A stretch of 64,000 bases of DNA. It comes from Enterobacter sp. BIGb0383 (GTDB lineage Bacteria > Pseudomonadota > Gammaproteobacteria > Enterobacterales > Enterobacteriaceae). Numbering within the stretch: the stretch's first letter is position 1; every line of letters starts with the position of its first letter. The position numbers and the translations under genes were made by a program. The DNA is taken from contig NZ_RJKQ01000002.1 in assembly GCF_003751845.1 (NCBI RefSeq), positions 124,001-188,000 of the forward strand. The letters are read 5' to 3'. The notes below the pieces were generated by a model. It had not been told where the DNA came from. It saw only the letters and a list, made by a program, of their open reading frames with translations, and did not search any database. Positions 7,543 to 17,794 of this stretch are shown one piece after another.

Positions 7543-9714
7543 ATGAAAAAAGTGACCACCGTCTGCCCATACTGCGGAGCAGGCTGCAAAATGAATCTGG
7601 TCGTCGACAACGGCAAAATTATTCGTGCCGAAGCGGCTAACGGCGTCACCAATCAGGGTGAGCTGTGTCTGAAAGGCTACTACGGCTGGGATTTCCTCAA
7701 TGATACAAAACTGCTGACGCCGCGCCTGACCCAGCCCCTGATCCGCCGTGAGAAAGGCGGGAAATTTGAAGCGGTGAGCTGGGATGAGGCGATTCGCTAT
7801 ACCGCCCGTCGGCTGAAAGAGATCAAAGAGAAGCATGGCCCGCGTTCCATTATGCATACCGGCTCATCACGCGGCACCGGGAATGAAACCAACTATGTGA
7901 TGCAGAAGTTTGCCCGGGCGGTGATCGGCACCAACAACGTCGACTGCTGCGCCCGCGTTTGTCACGGTCCGTCGGTGGCAGGCTTACAGGCGACACTCGG
8001 CAACGGGGCCATGAGCAACTCCATTGGCGATATTGAGAACTCAAAATGCCTGCTGGTGATCGGCTATAACTGCGCCGATTCGCACCCGATCGTGGCCCGC
8101 CGGGTGATCAAAGCCAAAGAGAAAGGCGCGCAGGTGATCGTCTGCGATCCGCGCCGTATCGAAACCGCCCGTATCGCCGATCAGCATCTGCAAATCAAAA
8201 ACGGCTGCAATATGGCGCTGGTCAACGCCTTTGCCCATGTTTTGATCGAAGAGAACCTGTACGATCACGACTACGTCGCCAAATACACCGAGGGCTTCGA
8301 GGAGTACCGCAAGCAGGTTGCCGACTACTCGCCGGAAGCGGTGGCAGAGCAGACCGGCGTTTCCGCTCAGCAGATCCGTCAGGCAATGCGCACCTACGCC
8401 GCCGCGCCGTCGGCCACCATTATGTGGGGCATGGGTGTGACGCAGTTCGGTCAGGCTGTCGATGTGGTGAAAGGTCTGGCAGGTCTGGCCTTGCTGACCG
8501 GCAATCTGGGCCGCGCCAACGTTGGGGTAGGCCCCGTGCGCGGCCAGAATAACGTCCAGGGCGCCTGCGATATGGGCGTGCTGCCGAACGAGTTCCCGGG
8601 CTACCAGTCGGTCACCGATGCGGGTATACGCGCCAAATTTGCCGACGCCTGGGGGATTGACGTCAACCAGATGGATGCCGAAGTCGGCTACCGTATTACC
8701 GAGATCCCACATCTGGCGCTGGAAGGCCATGTCAAAGCCTACTACATCATGGGCGAGGATCCGTTACAGACCGAGGCAGATTTAAGCCTGGTACGTAAAG
8801 GCTTTGAGGCGCTGGATTTCGTGGTGGTGCAGGACATCTTTATGACCAAAACCGCCGAACAGGCCGATGTGATCCTGCCCGCCACCTCCTGGGGCGAGCA
8901 TGGCGGCGTGTTCTCCTGTGCCGACCGTGGCTTCCAGCGCTTCGAAAAAGCCATCGAGCCGCAATATAACGTCAAACGCGACTGGGAAATTATTAGCCTG
9001 CTGGCCACCGAGCTGGGCTACCCGATGCACTACACCGACAATCAGCAGATCTGGGACGAAATGCGCGAGCTGTGTCCGTTATTCTACGGGGCAACCTACG
9101 AAAAAATGGGCACTCTGGGACATGTCCAGTGGCCCTGTACCACCCTCGACAGCCCCGGCACCCAGTATCTGTATCAGGACAATCACTTCACCACGCCTTC
9201 CGGTAAAGGCCAGCTGTTTGCCGCGCCCTGGCGCGCCCCGGCGGAGATACCGGACGGCGACTATCCGCTGGTGCTCTGTACCGTGCGCGAAGTGGGCCAC
9301 TACTCCTGCCGCTCAATGACCGGCAACTGCGCCGCCCTGCAAACGCTGGCCGATGAGCCGGGCTTCGTACAGATGCACCCACAGGATGCGCAGGCGCTCG
9401 GGATCCGCGACCAGCAGCTGGTCTGGGTCGCGTCACGGCGCGGCAAGGTTATTTCGCGGGCCAACTATAACGAGCGCATCAATATTGGCGCAGTGTATAT
9501 GACCTATCAATGGTGGATCGGGGCCTGTAACGAACTGACCCAGGAAAATCTGGATCCGGTATCCAAAACGCCGGAAACCAAATATTGCGCGGTAAAAGTC
9601 GAGCGCATCAACGATCAACACTGGGCAGAAAACTTCGCTCGCCAGACCTACAGCGAGATGAAAGCGCGTCTGCGCGCTGCCGTTGAAGATGTGATCCCGG
9701 CCGTCAATATTTAA
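7543..9714 (+). CDS. fdhF: Formate dehydrogenase H, cysteine (selenium-free) form
   Basis: Molybdenum bis-MGD formate dehydrogenase oxidising formate to CO2 and feeding electrons to HydN/HycB. The 723-residue product aligns in sequence with E. coli FdhF (715). The N-terminal [4Fe-4S] motif has cysteines at 8, 11, 15 and 42. Residue 140, selenocysteine (TGA) in E. coli, is encoded here by TGT at 7960-7962 within [11 protein letters not shown], and the adjacent His141 is kept. The frame is therefore read through without recoding. Downstream segments ILWGMG-type ([12 protein letters not shown]), [16 protein letters not shown] and the C-terminal MGB-binding [15 protein letters not shown] are conserved. 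Cys forms are known, for example in the selenium-free FHL-2 of Pectobacterium; here it accompanies an FHL-1-type hyc operon. Confidence 0.96.
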   Translation: MKKVTTVCPYCGAGCKMNLVVDNGKIIRAEAANGVTNQGELCLKGYYGWDFLNDTKLLTPRLTQPLIRREKGGKFEAVSWDEAIRYTARRLKEIKEKHGPRSIMHTGSSRGTGNETNYVMQKFARAVIGTNNVDCCARVCHGPSVAGLQATLGNGAMSNSIGDIENSKCLLVIGYNCADSHPIVARRVIKAKEKGAQVIVCDPRRIETARIADQHLQIKNGCNMALVNAFAHVLIEENLYDHDYVAKYTEGFEEYRKQVADYSPEAVAEQTGVSAQQIRQAMRTYAAAPSATIMWGMGVTQFGQAVDVVKGLAGLALLTGNLGRANVGVGPVRGQNNVQGACDMGVLPNEFPGYQSVTDAGIRAKFADAWGIDVNQMDAEVGYRITEIPHLALEGHVKAYYIMGEDPLQTEADLSLVRKGFEALDFVVVQDIFMTKTAEQADVILPATSWGEHGGVFSCADRGFQRFEKAIEPQYNVKRDWEIISLLATELGYPMHYTDNQQIWDEMRELCPLFYGATYEKMGTLGHVQWPCTTLDSPGTQYLYQDNHFTTPSGKGQLFAAPWRAPAEIPDGDYPLVLCTVREVGHYSCRSMTGNCAALQTLADEPGFVQMHPQDAQALGIRDQQLVWVASRRGKVISRANYNERINIGAVYMTYQWWIGACNELTQENLDPVSKTPETKYCAVKVERINDQHWAENFARQTYSEMKARLRAAVEDVIPAVNI

Positions 9715-9720
9715 ACCACG

Positions 9721-9750
9721 CCCTCAGGCCCTCTGCTCAGGGTCTGAGGG
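9721..9750 (+). promoter_or_regulatory. Strong intercistronic hairpin between fdhF and hypF
   Basis: A 12-bp stem (CCCTCAGGCCCT paired with AGGGTCTGAGGG, one G-U pair) with a six-base loop sits 7 bases after the fdhF stop and 14 bases before hypF. No T-run follows. It is more likely an mRNA-stability or processing element that lowers hypF expression relative to fdhF than a true terminator. This is inference from structure only. Confidence 0.5.
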
Positions 9751-9764
9751 GTAAGGAAGACATC

Positions 9765-12068
9765 ATGGTTGATTCAGGCCTGAGAATACGCGTCAGCGGC
9801 AAGGTTCAGGGCGTGGGTTTCCGCCCCTTTGTCTGGCAGCTGGCGGAGCGCCTGCGGCTGTGCGGCGAGGTCAGAAATGACAGCGCCGGTGTCGAGATCA
9901 GATTACACCCGCCGGTCAATATTGACCGGTTTCTCCAGCAGCTGAGGCAAGGCTGCCCGCCTCTGGCACGCATTGACAACGTCAGCGTGGAGCCGTTCGA
10001 CTGGCCGTCGCCGCCTGCCAGGTTCACCATCGCCGACAGTCAGCGAAGCCGGATGGATACCCAGGTTGTGCCCGACGCGGCTACCTGCCCCGAGTGCATC
10101 AAGGATATTACCCGTCCCGGCGATCGTCGCTTCGGCTATGCCTTTACCAACTGCACCCATTGCGGACCCCGCTTTACGCTGATCCGCGCCATGCCCTATG
10201 ACCGCCCGGCTACCAGCATGGCGGAATTTCCCCTCTGCTCCGCCTGCCAGCAGGAGTATGACAACCCTGCCGACAGGCGCTTTCACGCCCAGCCGGTTGC
10301 CTGCCCGCGCTGCGGGCCGCAGGTCAGCGCCACGCGCCAGGATGGCGTGGCGCTGGCACAGGACGAACGGGCCATTGCGTCTGCGGTCGAGGCGCTGCGG
10401 GCGGGCGAAATCGTGGCGATTAAGGGCCTCGGCGGATTTCATCTGGCCTGCGATGCCCGTCAGCAGGACGCGGTGCAGCGCCTGCGTGCGCGCAAAAGGC
10501 GACCCACCAAACCGCTGGCGGTCATGCTGCCGGATCTCGACTGGCTGGCAGAGTGCAGCGCAGACGCTGCCGTGGCGGAAATCCGCGATCTGCTGCAGTC
10601 TCCCGCCGCGCCCATTGTTCTTGTCCGCAAAAGTGCGACCTCCTCGCTTTGTCCGGCTATCGCGCCGGGGCTGGATGAGGTTGGCCTGATGCTGCCCTTT
10701 ACCCCGCTGCATCACCTGCTGCTCCGGGCCTGTCAGACCCCGCTGGTGATGACCTCCGGCAACGCCACCGGCCGTGCGCCGGTACTGACGAATACTGACG
10801 CCCTGCAGCAGCTCAGCGGTATCGCCGATCTCTGGCTGCTGCACAACCGCGATATTGTCCAGCGTGCCGACGACTCCCTGGTGCACCCTGCGCCGTTTAC
10901 CGTTTTGCGTCGGTCACGCGGCTACGTTCCCGACGCTCTGCCGTTGCCGCCGGGTTTTGCCCGGCAGCCGCCGCTGCTGGCGCTGGGCGGGGAGCGGAAT
11001 AATACTTTCTGTCTGGTGCGGGGTGAGGAGATGATCCTTAGCACCCACTTTGGCTCCGTCGCCGAAAGCGATATTGCGCAGCAGCGGCGGCAGGCCATCG
11101 CGCATTTTCAGCAGCTGTATGACTGCACCCCGCAGCTTATCGCCCACGATGCCCACCCGGCCTTAGCGACAGCGAAAAACAACCCTATCCCGATGACCGG
11201 GATCCTGCACCACCATGCCCATATCGCCGCCTGTCTGGCAGAGCATCGCTGGCCGCTGGAGGGCGGAAAGGTTATTGGTCTGGCGCTGGACGGTCTGGGA
11301 TATGGCGCAGAAGGCGCACTGTGGGGAGGCGAATGCCTGCTGGTTGATTACCATGACTGTCAGCATCTCGGCGGTTTACCTCCGGTCGCCCTGCCGGGCG
11401 GCGACAGGGCGGCGCGGGAACCCTGGCGCAATCTGCTGGCCCAGTGGCAGGCCTTTGTGCCGGACTGGCCGCAGCGTCCGCAGGCAGAAGCGTTACGACC
11501 TCATCCGTGGCAGCCCCTGTCCCGGGCCATCACCGCCGGAATAAACGCCCCGCTCGCCTCTTCCTGCGGACGCCTGTTCGACGCCGTCGCCGCCGCGCAG
11601 GGCTGCGCGCCAGAACAGCTCAGCTGGCAGGGCGAAGCCGCCTGCCGTCTGGAGGCGCTGGCCCACCAGGCGCAGATCAGCGTTCATCCGGTAACGATCC
11701 CCTTGCGGCATACCCTTCAGGGGACATTTCTTGATTTAGCCCGCTTCTGGCAGCAGTGGCTCGACTGGCAGGCTTCGCCCGCCGAGCGCGCCTTTGCGTT
11801 TCATGATGCGCTGGCCCGGGGCTTTGCCGACCTGGCCCACTATTACGCCGCCCGCACCGGCATCAAAACCATCGCTCTCGGTGGCGGCGTGCTGCATAAC
11901 TCGCTCCTGCGTCAGCGCCTGACGCACTATTTAGCCCCATTCCACGTCCTGTCACCACAGACCATTCCGGCCGGTGACGGTGGGCTGGCGCTGGGCCAGG
12001 CGATCGTCGCCTGCGCCCGTCGACAGTGCCCCTCTTTCTCGACCCCAAATAAGGATCCTCATGATTAA
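9765..12068 (+). CDS. hypF: Carbamoyltransferase HypF for [NiFe]-hydrogenase maturation
   Basis: HypF converts carbamoyl phosphate into the carbamoyl group that HypE turns into the cyanide ligands of the NiFe site. Domains in the 767 residues: N-terminal acylphosphatase-like domain ([17 protein letters not shown], about residues 5-92); zinc-binding region with CPEC, CTHC, CSAC and CPRC pairs (about 107-185); YrdC-like domain ([27 protein letters not shown], about 200-390); Kae1-like domain with HHHAH near 484-488 and [17 protein letters not shown]. Length fits E. coli HypF (750). The stop overlaps the nickel permease start by eight bases, so the two are translationally coupled. Confidence 0.96.
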   Translation: MVDSGLRIRVSGKVQGVGFRPFVWQLAERLRLCGEVRNDSAGVEIRLHPPVNIDRFLQQLRQGCPPLARIDNVSVEPFDWPSPPARFTIADSQRSRMDTQVVPDAATCPECIKDITRPGDRRFGYAFTNCTHCGPRFTLIRAMPYDRPATSMAEFPLCSACQQEYDNPADRRFHAQPVACPRCGPQVSATRQDGVALAQDERAIASAVEALRAGEIVAIKGLGGFHLACDARQQDAVQRLRARKRRPTKPLAVMLPDLDWLAECSADAAVAEIRDLLQSPAAPIVLVRKSATSSLCPAIAPGLDEVGLMLPFTPLHHLLLRACQTPLVMTSGNATGRAPVLTNTDALQQLSGIADLWLLHNRDIVQRADDSLVHPAPFTVLRRSRGYVPDALPLPPGFARQPPLLALGGERNNTFCLVRGEEMILSTHFGSVAESDIAQQRRQAIAHFQQLYDCTPQLIAHDAHPALATAKNNPIPMTGILHHHAHIAACLAEHRWPLEGGKVIGLALDGLGYGAEGALWGGECLLVDYHDCQHLGGLPPVALPGGDRAAREPWRNLLAQWQAFVPDWPQRPQAEALRPHPWQPLSRAITAGINAPLASSCGRLFDAVAAAQGCAPEQLSWQGEAACRLEALAHQAQISVHPVTIPLRHTLQGTFLDLARFWQQWLDWQASPAERAFAFHDALARGFADLAHYYAARTGIKTIALGGGVLHNSLLRQRLTHYLAPFHVLSPQTIPAGDGGLALGQAIVACARRQCPSFSTPNKDPHD

Positions 12069-13095
12069 CCGTAACCTTTTCAACACTCACCGCCGGGCGT
12101 CCTGGCTGATCTTTGGCCTGGTGGTGATTAACCTGCTGGCCTGGTGCTGGGCGCTGGTGGTGTTTCACGGCAATGCCGCGCTGATCGCCGCCGCCCTTCT
12201 GGCCTACGGCTACGGCCTGCGCCACGCCGTGGATGCCGATCATATTGCCGCGATTGATAACGTGACGCGCAAGCTGATGCAGCAGGGACAGCGCCCGGTC
12301 TCCGTCGGAGCCTTCTTCTCCCTTGGCCACTCCAGCATTGTGATCCTGGCCTGCGTGGCCATCGCCGCGACCTCACTGGTCTTCGGCAATAAAATCGGCT
12401 GGCTGCACGAGTACGGCAGCACGATTGGCACGCTGGTTTCCGCCCTATTTTTACTGGTTATGGCGCTGCTGAATACGCTGATCCTGCGCGACGTCTACCG
12501 TCGTTTCCAGCGGCTAAAACGCGGTGAACACTTTACCGACGCCAGCGGAGAGATTGCGGTTGAGGGGGGCATCATGAGCCGCCTGTTTCGCTTCGCGTTT
12601 AATCTGGTGAATAAAAGCTGGCAGATGTATCTGGTGGGATTTCTGTTCGGGCTGGGGTTTGATACCGCCACGGAGATCGGTCTGTTAGGCATGTCCGCCG
12701 CCGGTGCCTCCTCCGGGATGTCCGTGTGGAGCATTCTGATCTTTCCGGCCCTGTTTGCCAGCGGCATGGCGCTGATCGACTCTCTCGATAACCTGGTGAT
12801 GATCGGTGCCTACGGCTGGGCGTTCGATAAGCCGGTGCGCAAGCTCTATTACAATATGACCATTACCGCCACCAGCGTGGTGATTGCCCTGTTTATCGGC
12901 GGCCTGGAAGCCCTGGGGCTGATGGCGGATAAGCTGGATCTGCACGGCGGCCTGTGGGGAATTGTTGAGAGCCTCAATGAGAATATGGGCAGCGTGGGCT
13001 ACGCCGCCGTCGCTATCTTCGTGGTGTTCTGGGGGATATCGGCGCTGAACTATCGCCGTCAGGGCTACGACCGCCTGGGCCTGAGCCAGCCGTAA
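12061..13095 (+). CDS. NiCoT-family nickel/cobalt permease (HoxN/NixA type)
   Basis: Secondary transporter taking up Ni2+ (possibly Co2+) at high affinity; inferred role is nickel supply to the hydrogenase encoded upstream. The 344-residue protein has about eight hydrophobic segments and the NiCoT signatures: [14 protein letters not shown] (the H-x4-DH motif, residues about 53-66), [19 protein letters not shown] and [10 protein letters not shown]. The start at 12061 overlaps the hypF stop, giving MINRNLF; a longer form starting at 11974 would overlap hypF by 95 bases and is unlikely. It ends the sigma-54 transcription unit, before a bidirectional terminator. E. coli uses NikABCDE instead. Confidence 0.93.
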   Translation: MINRNLFNTHRRASWLIFGLVVINLLAWCWALVVFHGNAALIAAALLAYGYGLRHAVDADHIAAIDNVTRKLMQQGQRPVSVGAFFSLGHSSIVILACVAIAATSLVFGNKIGWLHEYGSTIGTLVSALFLLVMALLNTLILRDVYRRFQRLKRGEHFTDASGEIAVEGGIMSRLFRFAFNLVNKSWQMYLVGFLFGLGFDTATEIGLLGMSAAGASSGMSVWSILIFPALFASGMALIDSLDNLVMIGAYGWAFDKPVRKLYYNMTITATSVVIALFIGGLEALGLMADKLDLHGGLWGIVESLNENMGSVGYAAVAIFVVFWGISALNYRRQGYDRLGLSQP

Positions 13096-13097
13096 AT

Positions 13098-13133
13098 AAA
13101 AAAACGCCGCCCGAGTTCGGACGGCGCTTTTAT
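13098..13133. terminator. Bidirectional rho-independent terminator
   Basis: A-tract, then a GC-rich stem (GCCGCCCGA / TCGGACGGC with one mismatch) and a T-run, between the convergent nickel permease and DoxX genes. It can serve both strands. Confidence 0.85.
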
Positions 13134-13146
13134 GCTGCCAGGGCGG

Positions 13147-13581
13147 TTAGCGCCAGGCGCTGTCGCGGGCCAGGGCGTAACGTCCGGCGCCGAGATAGGC
13201 AATCGCAATCGCCGCAATAAAGAAATAAGCCATGCTTTCAATCGCCCAGGCTCCGGTTTTATCCAGCGCCCAGGTTTTACCCACACCGACCATCAGCCAC
13301 GCCACCACCATGGTGAAGGCCAGCGTCAGTGCCGCCGGACGCGTCAGAATGCCGAGAATGATCAAAATCGGCGCAACCACTTCACCAACAAGCACGCCAT
13401 AGGCAATAAACTCAGGCAATCCTTTTGCCGCCAGCATTCCGGCAATGCCTCCTACGCCGTCAATCAGCTTATGAATGCCGTGAAACAGCATCAGTCCGCC
13501 CACCGAGAAGCGCAGCAGTAGTTTACCGAGGTCATCATTAGAAAACATTTTATTAACAGCATTTAACAAGGATTTAACCAT
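13147..13581 (-). CDS. DoxX family inner-membrane protein
   Basis: Small integral membrane protein of the DoxX family; its biochemical role in enterobacteria is not established, though relatives are linked to redox or thiol stress. The 144 residues have an N-terminal amphipathic stretch and four hydrophobic helices, including LLLRFSVGGLMLFHGIHKLI, GVLVGEVVAPILIILG and the C-terminal AYFFIAAIAIAYLG. Start taken at the ATG at 13581 (MVKSLLNAVNK), ten bases after AGGA; a GTG 19 codons upstream is less likely. It is transcribed towards the nickel permease and divergently from ltaE. No functional tie to hydrogenase is evident. Confidence 0.85.
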   Translation of the reverse strand: MVKSLLNAVNKMFSNDDLGKLLLRFSVGGLMLFHGIHKLIDGVGGIAGMLAAKGLPEFIAYGVLVGEVVAPILIILGILTRPAALTLAFTMVVAWLMVGVGKTWALDKTGAWAIESMAYFFIAAIAIAYLGAGRYALARDSAWR

Positions 13582-13783
13582 CTGAAATGATTCCTGTTTT
13601 CGTTTATTGTGCGATGAGAATAGGCTGAAAATACTCACAAAGATAGCCCTATTTTATAAGAGGTAATTGACCCATAAATCAGCCAAATAATGTGAAGTTC
13701 ATCATGCCCGGCAAACGGAGTAGCGAAAAACACGCACCTCGGGTACAACAGGAACATCACTCTGAAGAAAAAAAGGAAATGCC

Positions 13784-14785
13784 GTGATCGATTTACGCAG
13801 CGATACCGTAACCCGCCCTGACCGTGCCATGCTGGACGCCATGATGTCCGCACCGGTCGGCGATGATGTCTACGGCGATGACCCGACCGTCAATGAGCTG
13901 CAGCGCTACGCTGCCGAACTGGCGGGCAAAGAGGCGGCCCTGTTCCTGCCGACCGGCACCCAGGCCAATCTGGTCGCGCTGCTCAGCCACTGCGAGCGCG
14001 GCGAAGAGTATATCGTCGGCCAGGGCGCGCATAATTATCTCTATGAAGCCGGTGGCGCGGCGGTGCTCGGCAGCATCCAGCCTCAGCCTATCGACGCCGC
14101 CGTCGATGCCACCCTGCCGCTGGACAAAGTGGCCGCTAAAATTAAACCCGACGATATCCATTTTGCCCGCACCCGCCTGTTAAGCCTGGAAAATACCCAC
14201 AACGGCAAAGTGCTGCCGCGAGACTATCTGCAGCAGGCATGGGATTTTACCCGCGAGCACGATCTGGCGCTGCACGTTGACGGTGCCCGTATTTTTAACG
14301 CGGTGGTCGCCTATGGCTGCTCTCTGGAGGAGGTGACCCGCTACTGCGATACCTTCACCATTTGCCTGTCAAAAGGCCTGGGCGCGCCGGTAGGATCGCT
14401 TCTGGTGGGTAGCCGGGACTATATCAAACGCGCCACCCGCTGGCGCAAGATGACCGGCGGCGGCATGCGTCAGGCGGGGATTCTGGCCGCGGCGGGCATG
14501 TACGCACTTCAGCATAACGTTGCCCGTTTACAGGACGATCATGACAACGCCGCATGGCTGGCGACACAGCTTCGCGAGATTGGGGCCGATGTGACGCGTC
14601 ACGACACCAATATGCTGTTTGTCCGGGTCGGGACGGAAAACGCCGCCGCGCTCGGCGAGTTTATGCAGGCTCGCGGCGTGCTGATCAACGCCTCTCCTGT
14701 CGTACGTCTGGTCACCCATCTCGATGTCAGCCGGGCACAGCTGATGGAGGTGGTCAACCACTGGCGCGCATTTTTACAGCGCTGA
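13784..14785 (+). CDS. ltaE: Low-specificity L-threonine aldolase LtaE
   Basis: Pyridoxal-phosphate enzyme cleaving L-threonine and L-allo-threonine to glycine and acetaldehyde. The 333 residues match E. coli LtaE in length. Visible features: MIDLRSDTVTRP at the N-terminus, GDDVYGDDPTVNELQ, the LPTGTQANL cofactor loop, LHVDGARIFNAV, and CLSKGLGAPVGSLL with the PLP lysine. Translation begins with GTG at 13784, behind AGGAAATGCC. In E. coli the gene is preceded by poxB and followed by ybjT; here neither neighbour is present and the FHL module lies upstream. Confidence 0.97.
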   Translation: MIDLRSDTVTRPDRAMLDAMMSAPVGDDVYGDDPTVNELQRYAAELAGKEAALFLPTGTQANLVALLSHCERGEEYIVGQGAHNYLYEAGGAAVLGSIQPQPIDAAVDATLPLDKVAAKIKPDDIHFARTRLLSLENTHNGKVLPRDYLQQAWDFTREHDLALHVDGARIFNAVVAYGCSLEEVTRYCDTFTICLSKGLGAPVGSLLVGSRDYIKRATRWRKMTGGGMRQAGILAAAGMYALQHNVARLQDDHDNAAWLATQLREIGADVTRHDTNMLFVRVGTENAAALGEFMQARGVLINASPVVRLVTHLDVSRAQLMEVVNHWRAFLQR

Positions 14786-14897
14786 GGCAACCTGAAGAAT
14801 AAAGGGGATACGGTAGATTCTTTCACGTTTCCCATTGCATAGCGGCGTAATTCACGGAAGAATGCGCACAAAATTCTTCAATATACAGCGGATTGAT

Positions 14898-15911
14898 ATG
14901 AAGGTACTGGTCACCGGCGCCACCAGCGGTCTGGGTCGTAACGCGGTGGAATACCTGCGCAATAAAGGTATCAGCGTCAGGGCCACCGGTCGCAACGCGG
15001 CAATGGGCAAGCTACTGCAAAAGATGGGCGCAGAGTTTGTTCACGCAGACCTGACCGAGCTGGTCTCCTCCCAGGCCAAGGTGATGCTCGCCGATATTGA
15101 CACCCTGTGGCACTGCTCCAGCTTTACCTCGCCCTGGGGCACCCAGCAGGTCTTCGACCTGGCGAACGTGCGTGCCACCCGTCGTCTCGGGGAGTGGGCC
15201 GTGGCCTGGGGTGTCCGCAACTTCATTCATATCTCTTCCCCGTCGCTCTATTTTGACTATCACCACCGCCGCGATATCGCCGAGGATTTCCGCCCCCGGC
15301 GCTGCGCCAATGAGTTTGCCCGCAGCAAAGCGGCCGCGGAAGAGGTGATCGCCCTGCTGGCGCAGGCCAATCCCCAGACCCGCTTTACCGTACTGCGGCC
15401 GCAAAGTCTGTTTGGTCCCCACGACAAGGTGTTGATTCCGCGCCTCGCGCAGATGATGCACCACTACGGCAGCGTCCTGCTGCCGCGCGGTGGCGAAGCG
15501 AAGGTGGATATGACCTATTACGAAAACGCGGTGCACGCCATGTGGCTGGCCAGCCAGCCGGCCTGCGACGGGCTGCCGTCGGGTCGGGCGTACAATATCA
15601 CCAACGGCGAGTCGCGCACCCTGCGCAGCATCGTGCAGAAGCTTATCGATGAGCTGAACATTCCCTGCCGTATCCGCTCGGTGCCCTACGCCATGCTGGA
15701 TATGGTTGCCCGCAGCATGGAGCGTTTTGGTGACAAGCGTGCCAAAGAGCCCGCCTTTACCCATTACGGCGTATCAAAGCTCAATTTTGATTTTACCCTG
15801 GATATCTCCCGCGCCCGGCAGGAGTTGGGTTATACGCCGATTGTGACCCTCGATGAAGGGATCGAACGCACGGCGTACTGGCTAAAAGACCACGGTAAAC
15901 TGCCCCGCTGA
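14898..15911 (+). CDS. ybjS: NAD(P)-dependent epimerase/dehydratase YbjS
   Basis: Predicted short-chain dehydrogenase/epimerase of unknown substrate, extended SDR family. The 337 residues begin [20 protein letters not shown], a Rossmann GxxGxxG nucleotide-binding motif at residues 7-13. The segment [13 protein letters not shown] replaces the usual YxxxK context, followed by RSKAAAEE. It is nearly the same length and sequence pattern as E. coli YbjS. The start at 14898 was preferred over an ATG-like start 63 bases upstream because it fits the family. In E. coli ybjT lies between ltaE and ybjS; it is missing here and only 112 bases separate the two genes. Confidence 0.93.
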   Translation: MKVLVTGATSGLGRNAVEYLRNKGISVRATGRNAAMGKLLQKMGAEFVHADLTELVSSQAKVMLADIDTLWHCSSFTSPWGTQQVFDLANVRATRRLGEWAVAWGVRNFIHISSPSLYFDYHHRRDIAEDFRPRRCANEFARSKAAAEEVIALLAQANPQTRFTVLRPQSLFGPHDKVLIPRLAQMMHHYGSVLLPRGGEAKVDMTYYENAVHAMWLASQPACDGLPSGRAYNITNGESRTLRSIVQKLIDELNIPCRIRSVPYAMLDMVARSMERFGDKRAKEPAFTHYGVSKLNFDFTLDISRARQELGYTPIVTLDEGIERTAYWLKDHGKLPR

Positions 15912-15916
15912 CGGGA

Positions 15917-16492
15917 TCAGAACGGCGCGGATTTCACCTCGGAAACGCGCTGGCCGCTTTTATCGATGTAGTACCACTCGCCGCCCACCAGCGTAATATG
16001 TTCGCCTTCGCGCTGTGGTGTGCAGCCGGTACAGACCAGCGCTTTCCCGCCTTTGAACTGCCCGGCGTAGTCAAACTGCGCGGGGATACGGTTTTTAAAG
16101 CTGTCATCCCAGAAGCCGATTTTGCCATTCTGTCGGGAACGCACCAGCCCTTCGACAAACCAGTCCGGACCATTATCATAATGGAGCACCGGCAGGTAGT
16201 TATCCGGCCCGCGCACATAGTAGTCCACGTCCAGCAGCCCCGCTTCGCGGGTGTAGTCATACAGGCCAACCCAGGACATTCCGTCGACATCGTGCGTTTT
16301 CTCAAACAGCGCGGGTAAAAACACCAGCTTGCCGTCCCGGACTTCCACACAGGTCTCCAGCGTTTCCACGCTGTCTCCCGCTTTATCCCAGTAGGAGCAG
16401 CGATAAGTTGGCGTTGCCGCTGGCGCAGGAACTGGCGCAGCGTGGGCAAATGACGCCGCCATCAGCAGCGCGGCGGTGATAATACGAAACAT
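15917..16492 (-). CDS. Exported WG-repeat protein, hypothetical
   Basis: Unknown protein of 191 residues with an N-terminal signal peptide (MFRIITAALLMAASFAHA, cleavage probably after AHA) followed by a proline/alanine-rich linker. Later segments, NGKIGFWDDSFKNRIPAQ and FDYAGQFKGGKALV, have the form of WG (KWG) repeats, and four cysteines could form disulfides in the periplasm. It starts 35 bases after amiD on the same strand, so it is probably the third gene of a ybjQ-amiD operon. E. coli K-12 lacks it here. The start at 16492 is chosen for the GAGG nine bases upstream; 16498 and 16510 are alternatives. Confidence 0.8.
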   Translation of the reverse strand: MFRIITAALLMAASFAHAAPVPAPAATPTYRCSYWDKAGDSVETLETCVEVRDGKLVFLPALFEKTHDVDGMSWVGLYDYTREAGLLDVDYYVRGPDNYLPVLHYDNGPDWFVEGLVRSRQNGKIGFWDDSFKNRIPAQFDYAGQFKGGKALVCTGCTPQREGEHITLVGGEWYYIDKSGQRVSEVKSAPF

Positions 16493-16527
16493 CTCCATTG
16501 ACCTCGTCATAACAAAGGGGGCGACCA

Positions 16528-17361
16528 TTAGCCCGCCTGACCATATTTTTCCAACAACGCTTCGACAATCGCCAGGCTTTCCGCATCGGCAATCCCGTTC
16601 CACAACGCCGGGCGAAAATGCATCTGAAACGCCATGATGACCCGCTTCTGCTGCGCGGGCGTCATATCCGCCTTCACGTCGTAGCCATATCGCGCCAGCA
16701 GGTCGAGCAGCAGCGCGCTGTCCACCGTTTGCGTCGGGGAGCGCCCCTGCAGATAAAACGCCACCCGCGAGGCCTCAGGCCAGGCCCCGATGCCCTGTGC
16801 AGCCAGCTGGCTCCAGGGGAACAGCGGGCCGGGATCGTCTTTGCGCTGCGGGGCGATATCCGCATGGGCCACAACATCCTGCGGCTTAATGTTATAGCGG
16901 GCGATAATATCCCTCATCAGCGGGATCAGCGCCGCAATCTGCGCGGGTTCAAAGGGCGCAAACTGCTTGCCCGCCCCGGCGGTGCGCCAGCCGATATTCT
17001 CCAGCTCAATGCCGACCGAGGTATCGTTAAGCCGCGTAGCCCCGCGCCAGGCGCTGGCGCCCGCGTGCCAGGCCAGGGATTCTTCGGGAACCAGCTGCAG
17101 GATACGCGGCTTGCCCTGATGCAGCGACGGCACCGCCGGGATCAAATAGTGGGAGCTGACGTGTTTATCCGTCAGCGTCGCCAGGGAAGAATCAAACCCT
17201 TCCGCGGTGTAGTGAATCACCAGCACTTTCACTCGCGGGTAGGCCGCCTGAGCCTGATTGCGGGTATCCAGCTGATAGTGCGGGGTATCGATAATCCCCT
17301 TTTCAGCGGCGCAGCCGGCCAGCAGCATCGCCAGCAGGCCGGAGAGAAGAAGCCGTTTCAT
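16528..17361 (-). CDS. amiD: Outer-membrane lipoprotein N-acetylmuramoyl-L-alanine amidase AmiD
   Basis: Zinc amidase cleaving the bond between muramic acid and L-alanine in peptidoglycan and anhydro-muropeptides. The 277-residue precursor has a lipobox LLAGC (lipidated Cys18), an amidase_2 domain beginning [14 protein letters not shown] with a zinc-ligand histidine, then [11 protein letters not shown] and [21 protein letters not shown] with the remaining His and Asp ligands, and a C-terminal peptidoglycan-binding helix region ([18 protein letters not shown]). Length equals E. coli AmiD (276). The start overlaps the ybjQ stop in an ATGA junction, so the two are co-translated. Confidence 0.96.
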   Translation of the reverse strand: MKRLLLSGLLAMLLAGCAAEKGIIDTPHYQLDTRNQAQAAYPRVKVLVIHYTAEGFDSSLATLTDKHVSSHYLIPAVPSLHQGKPRILQLVPEESLAWHAGASAWRGATRLNDTSVGIELENIGWRTAGAGKQFAPFEPAQIAALIPLMRDIIARYNIKPQDVVAHADIAPQRKDDPGPLFPWSQLAAQGIGAWPEASRVAFYLQGRSPTQTVDSALLLDLLARYGYDVKADMTPAQQKRVIMAFQMHFRPALWNGIADAESLAIVEALLEKYGQAG

Positions 17362-17681
17362 CGGCGGGTTTTGACCGCGGTCCCGCTGACGCTGACCATC
17401 AGCATGCTGCCGTTTTTGCCCACGGTTTCATAGTCAATATCAATCCCGACCACCGCGTCCGCGCCCAGGGCTGCGGCCTGCTCGCCCAGCTCTTTAAACG
17501 CTATCTCACGGGCTTTGCGCAGCTCTTTTTCATAGGCGCCGGAGCGGCCACCCACGATATCGCGCACGCCAGCCATCATGTCGCGGAAAATATTGGCCCC
17601 GAGAATCGCTTCCCCGACAACCACGCCGCAGTACCCGGTAATCGGCTGGCCTTCCAGCGTCGGGGTAGTAGAAAATTGCAT
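17358..17681 (-). CDS. ybjQ: UPF0145/YbjQ family protein
   Basis: Small protein of 107 residues, exactly the E. coli YbjQ length, belonging to the YbjQ/UPF0145 family that forms pentamers of unknown function. Recognisable segments are [45 protein letters not shown] and [15 protein letters not shown]. Start at 17681 gives the conserved N-terminus after a GGAGCGACAG ribosome-binding region; an in-frame ATG 15 codons upstream is not conserved. It is the first gene of the ybjQ-amiD-WG protein cluster and is divergent from ybjP. Confidence 0.94.
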   Translation of the reverse strand: MQFSTTPTLEGQPITGYCGVVVGEAILGANIFRDMMAGVRDIVGGRSGAYEKELRKAREIAFKELGEQAAALGADAVVGIDIDYETVGKNGSMLMVSVSGTAVKTRR

Positions 17682-17794
17682 TCTGTCGCTCCTTTTCGTG
17701 TAACGCGCAACGGCGCGGATAGTCAAACAAGATCAAACCGATGCGCTAAGCTTGAATGATACTAACAACATCGTCAGCCCATAAGGAAATCATC

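Noticed and set aside
7543-9714. In-frame UGA or SECIS in fdhF
   Set aside because: Codon 140 is TGT and the whole frame is open, so no recoding is needed.
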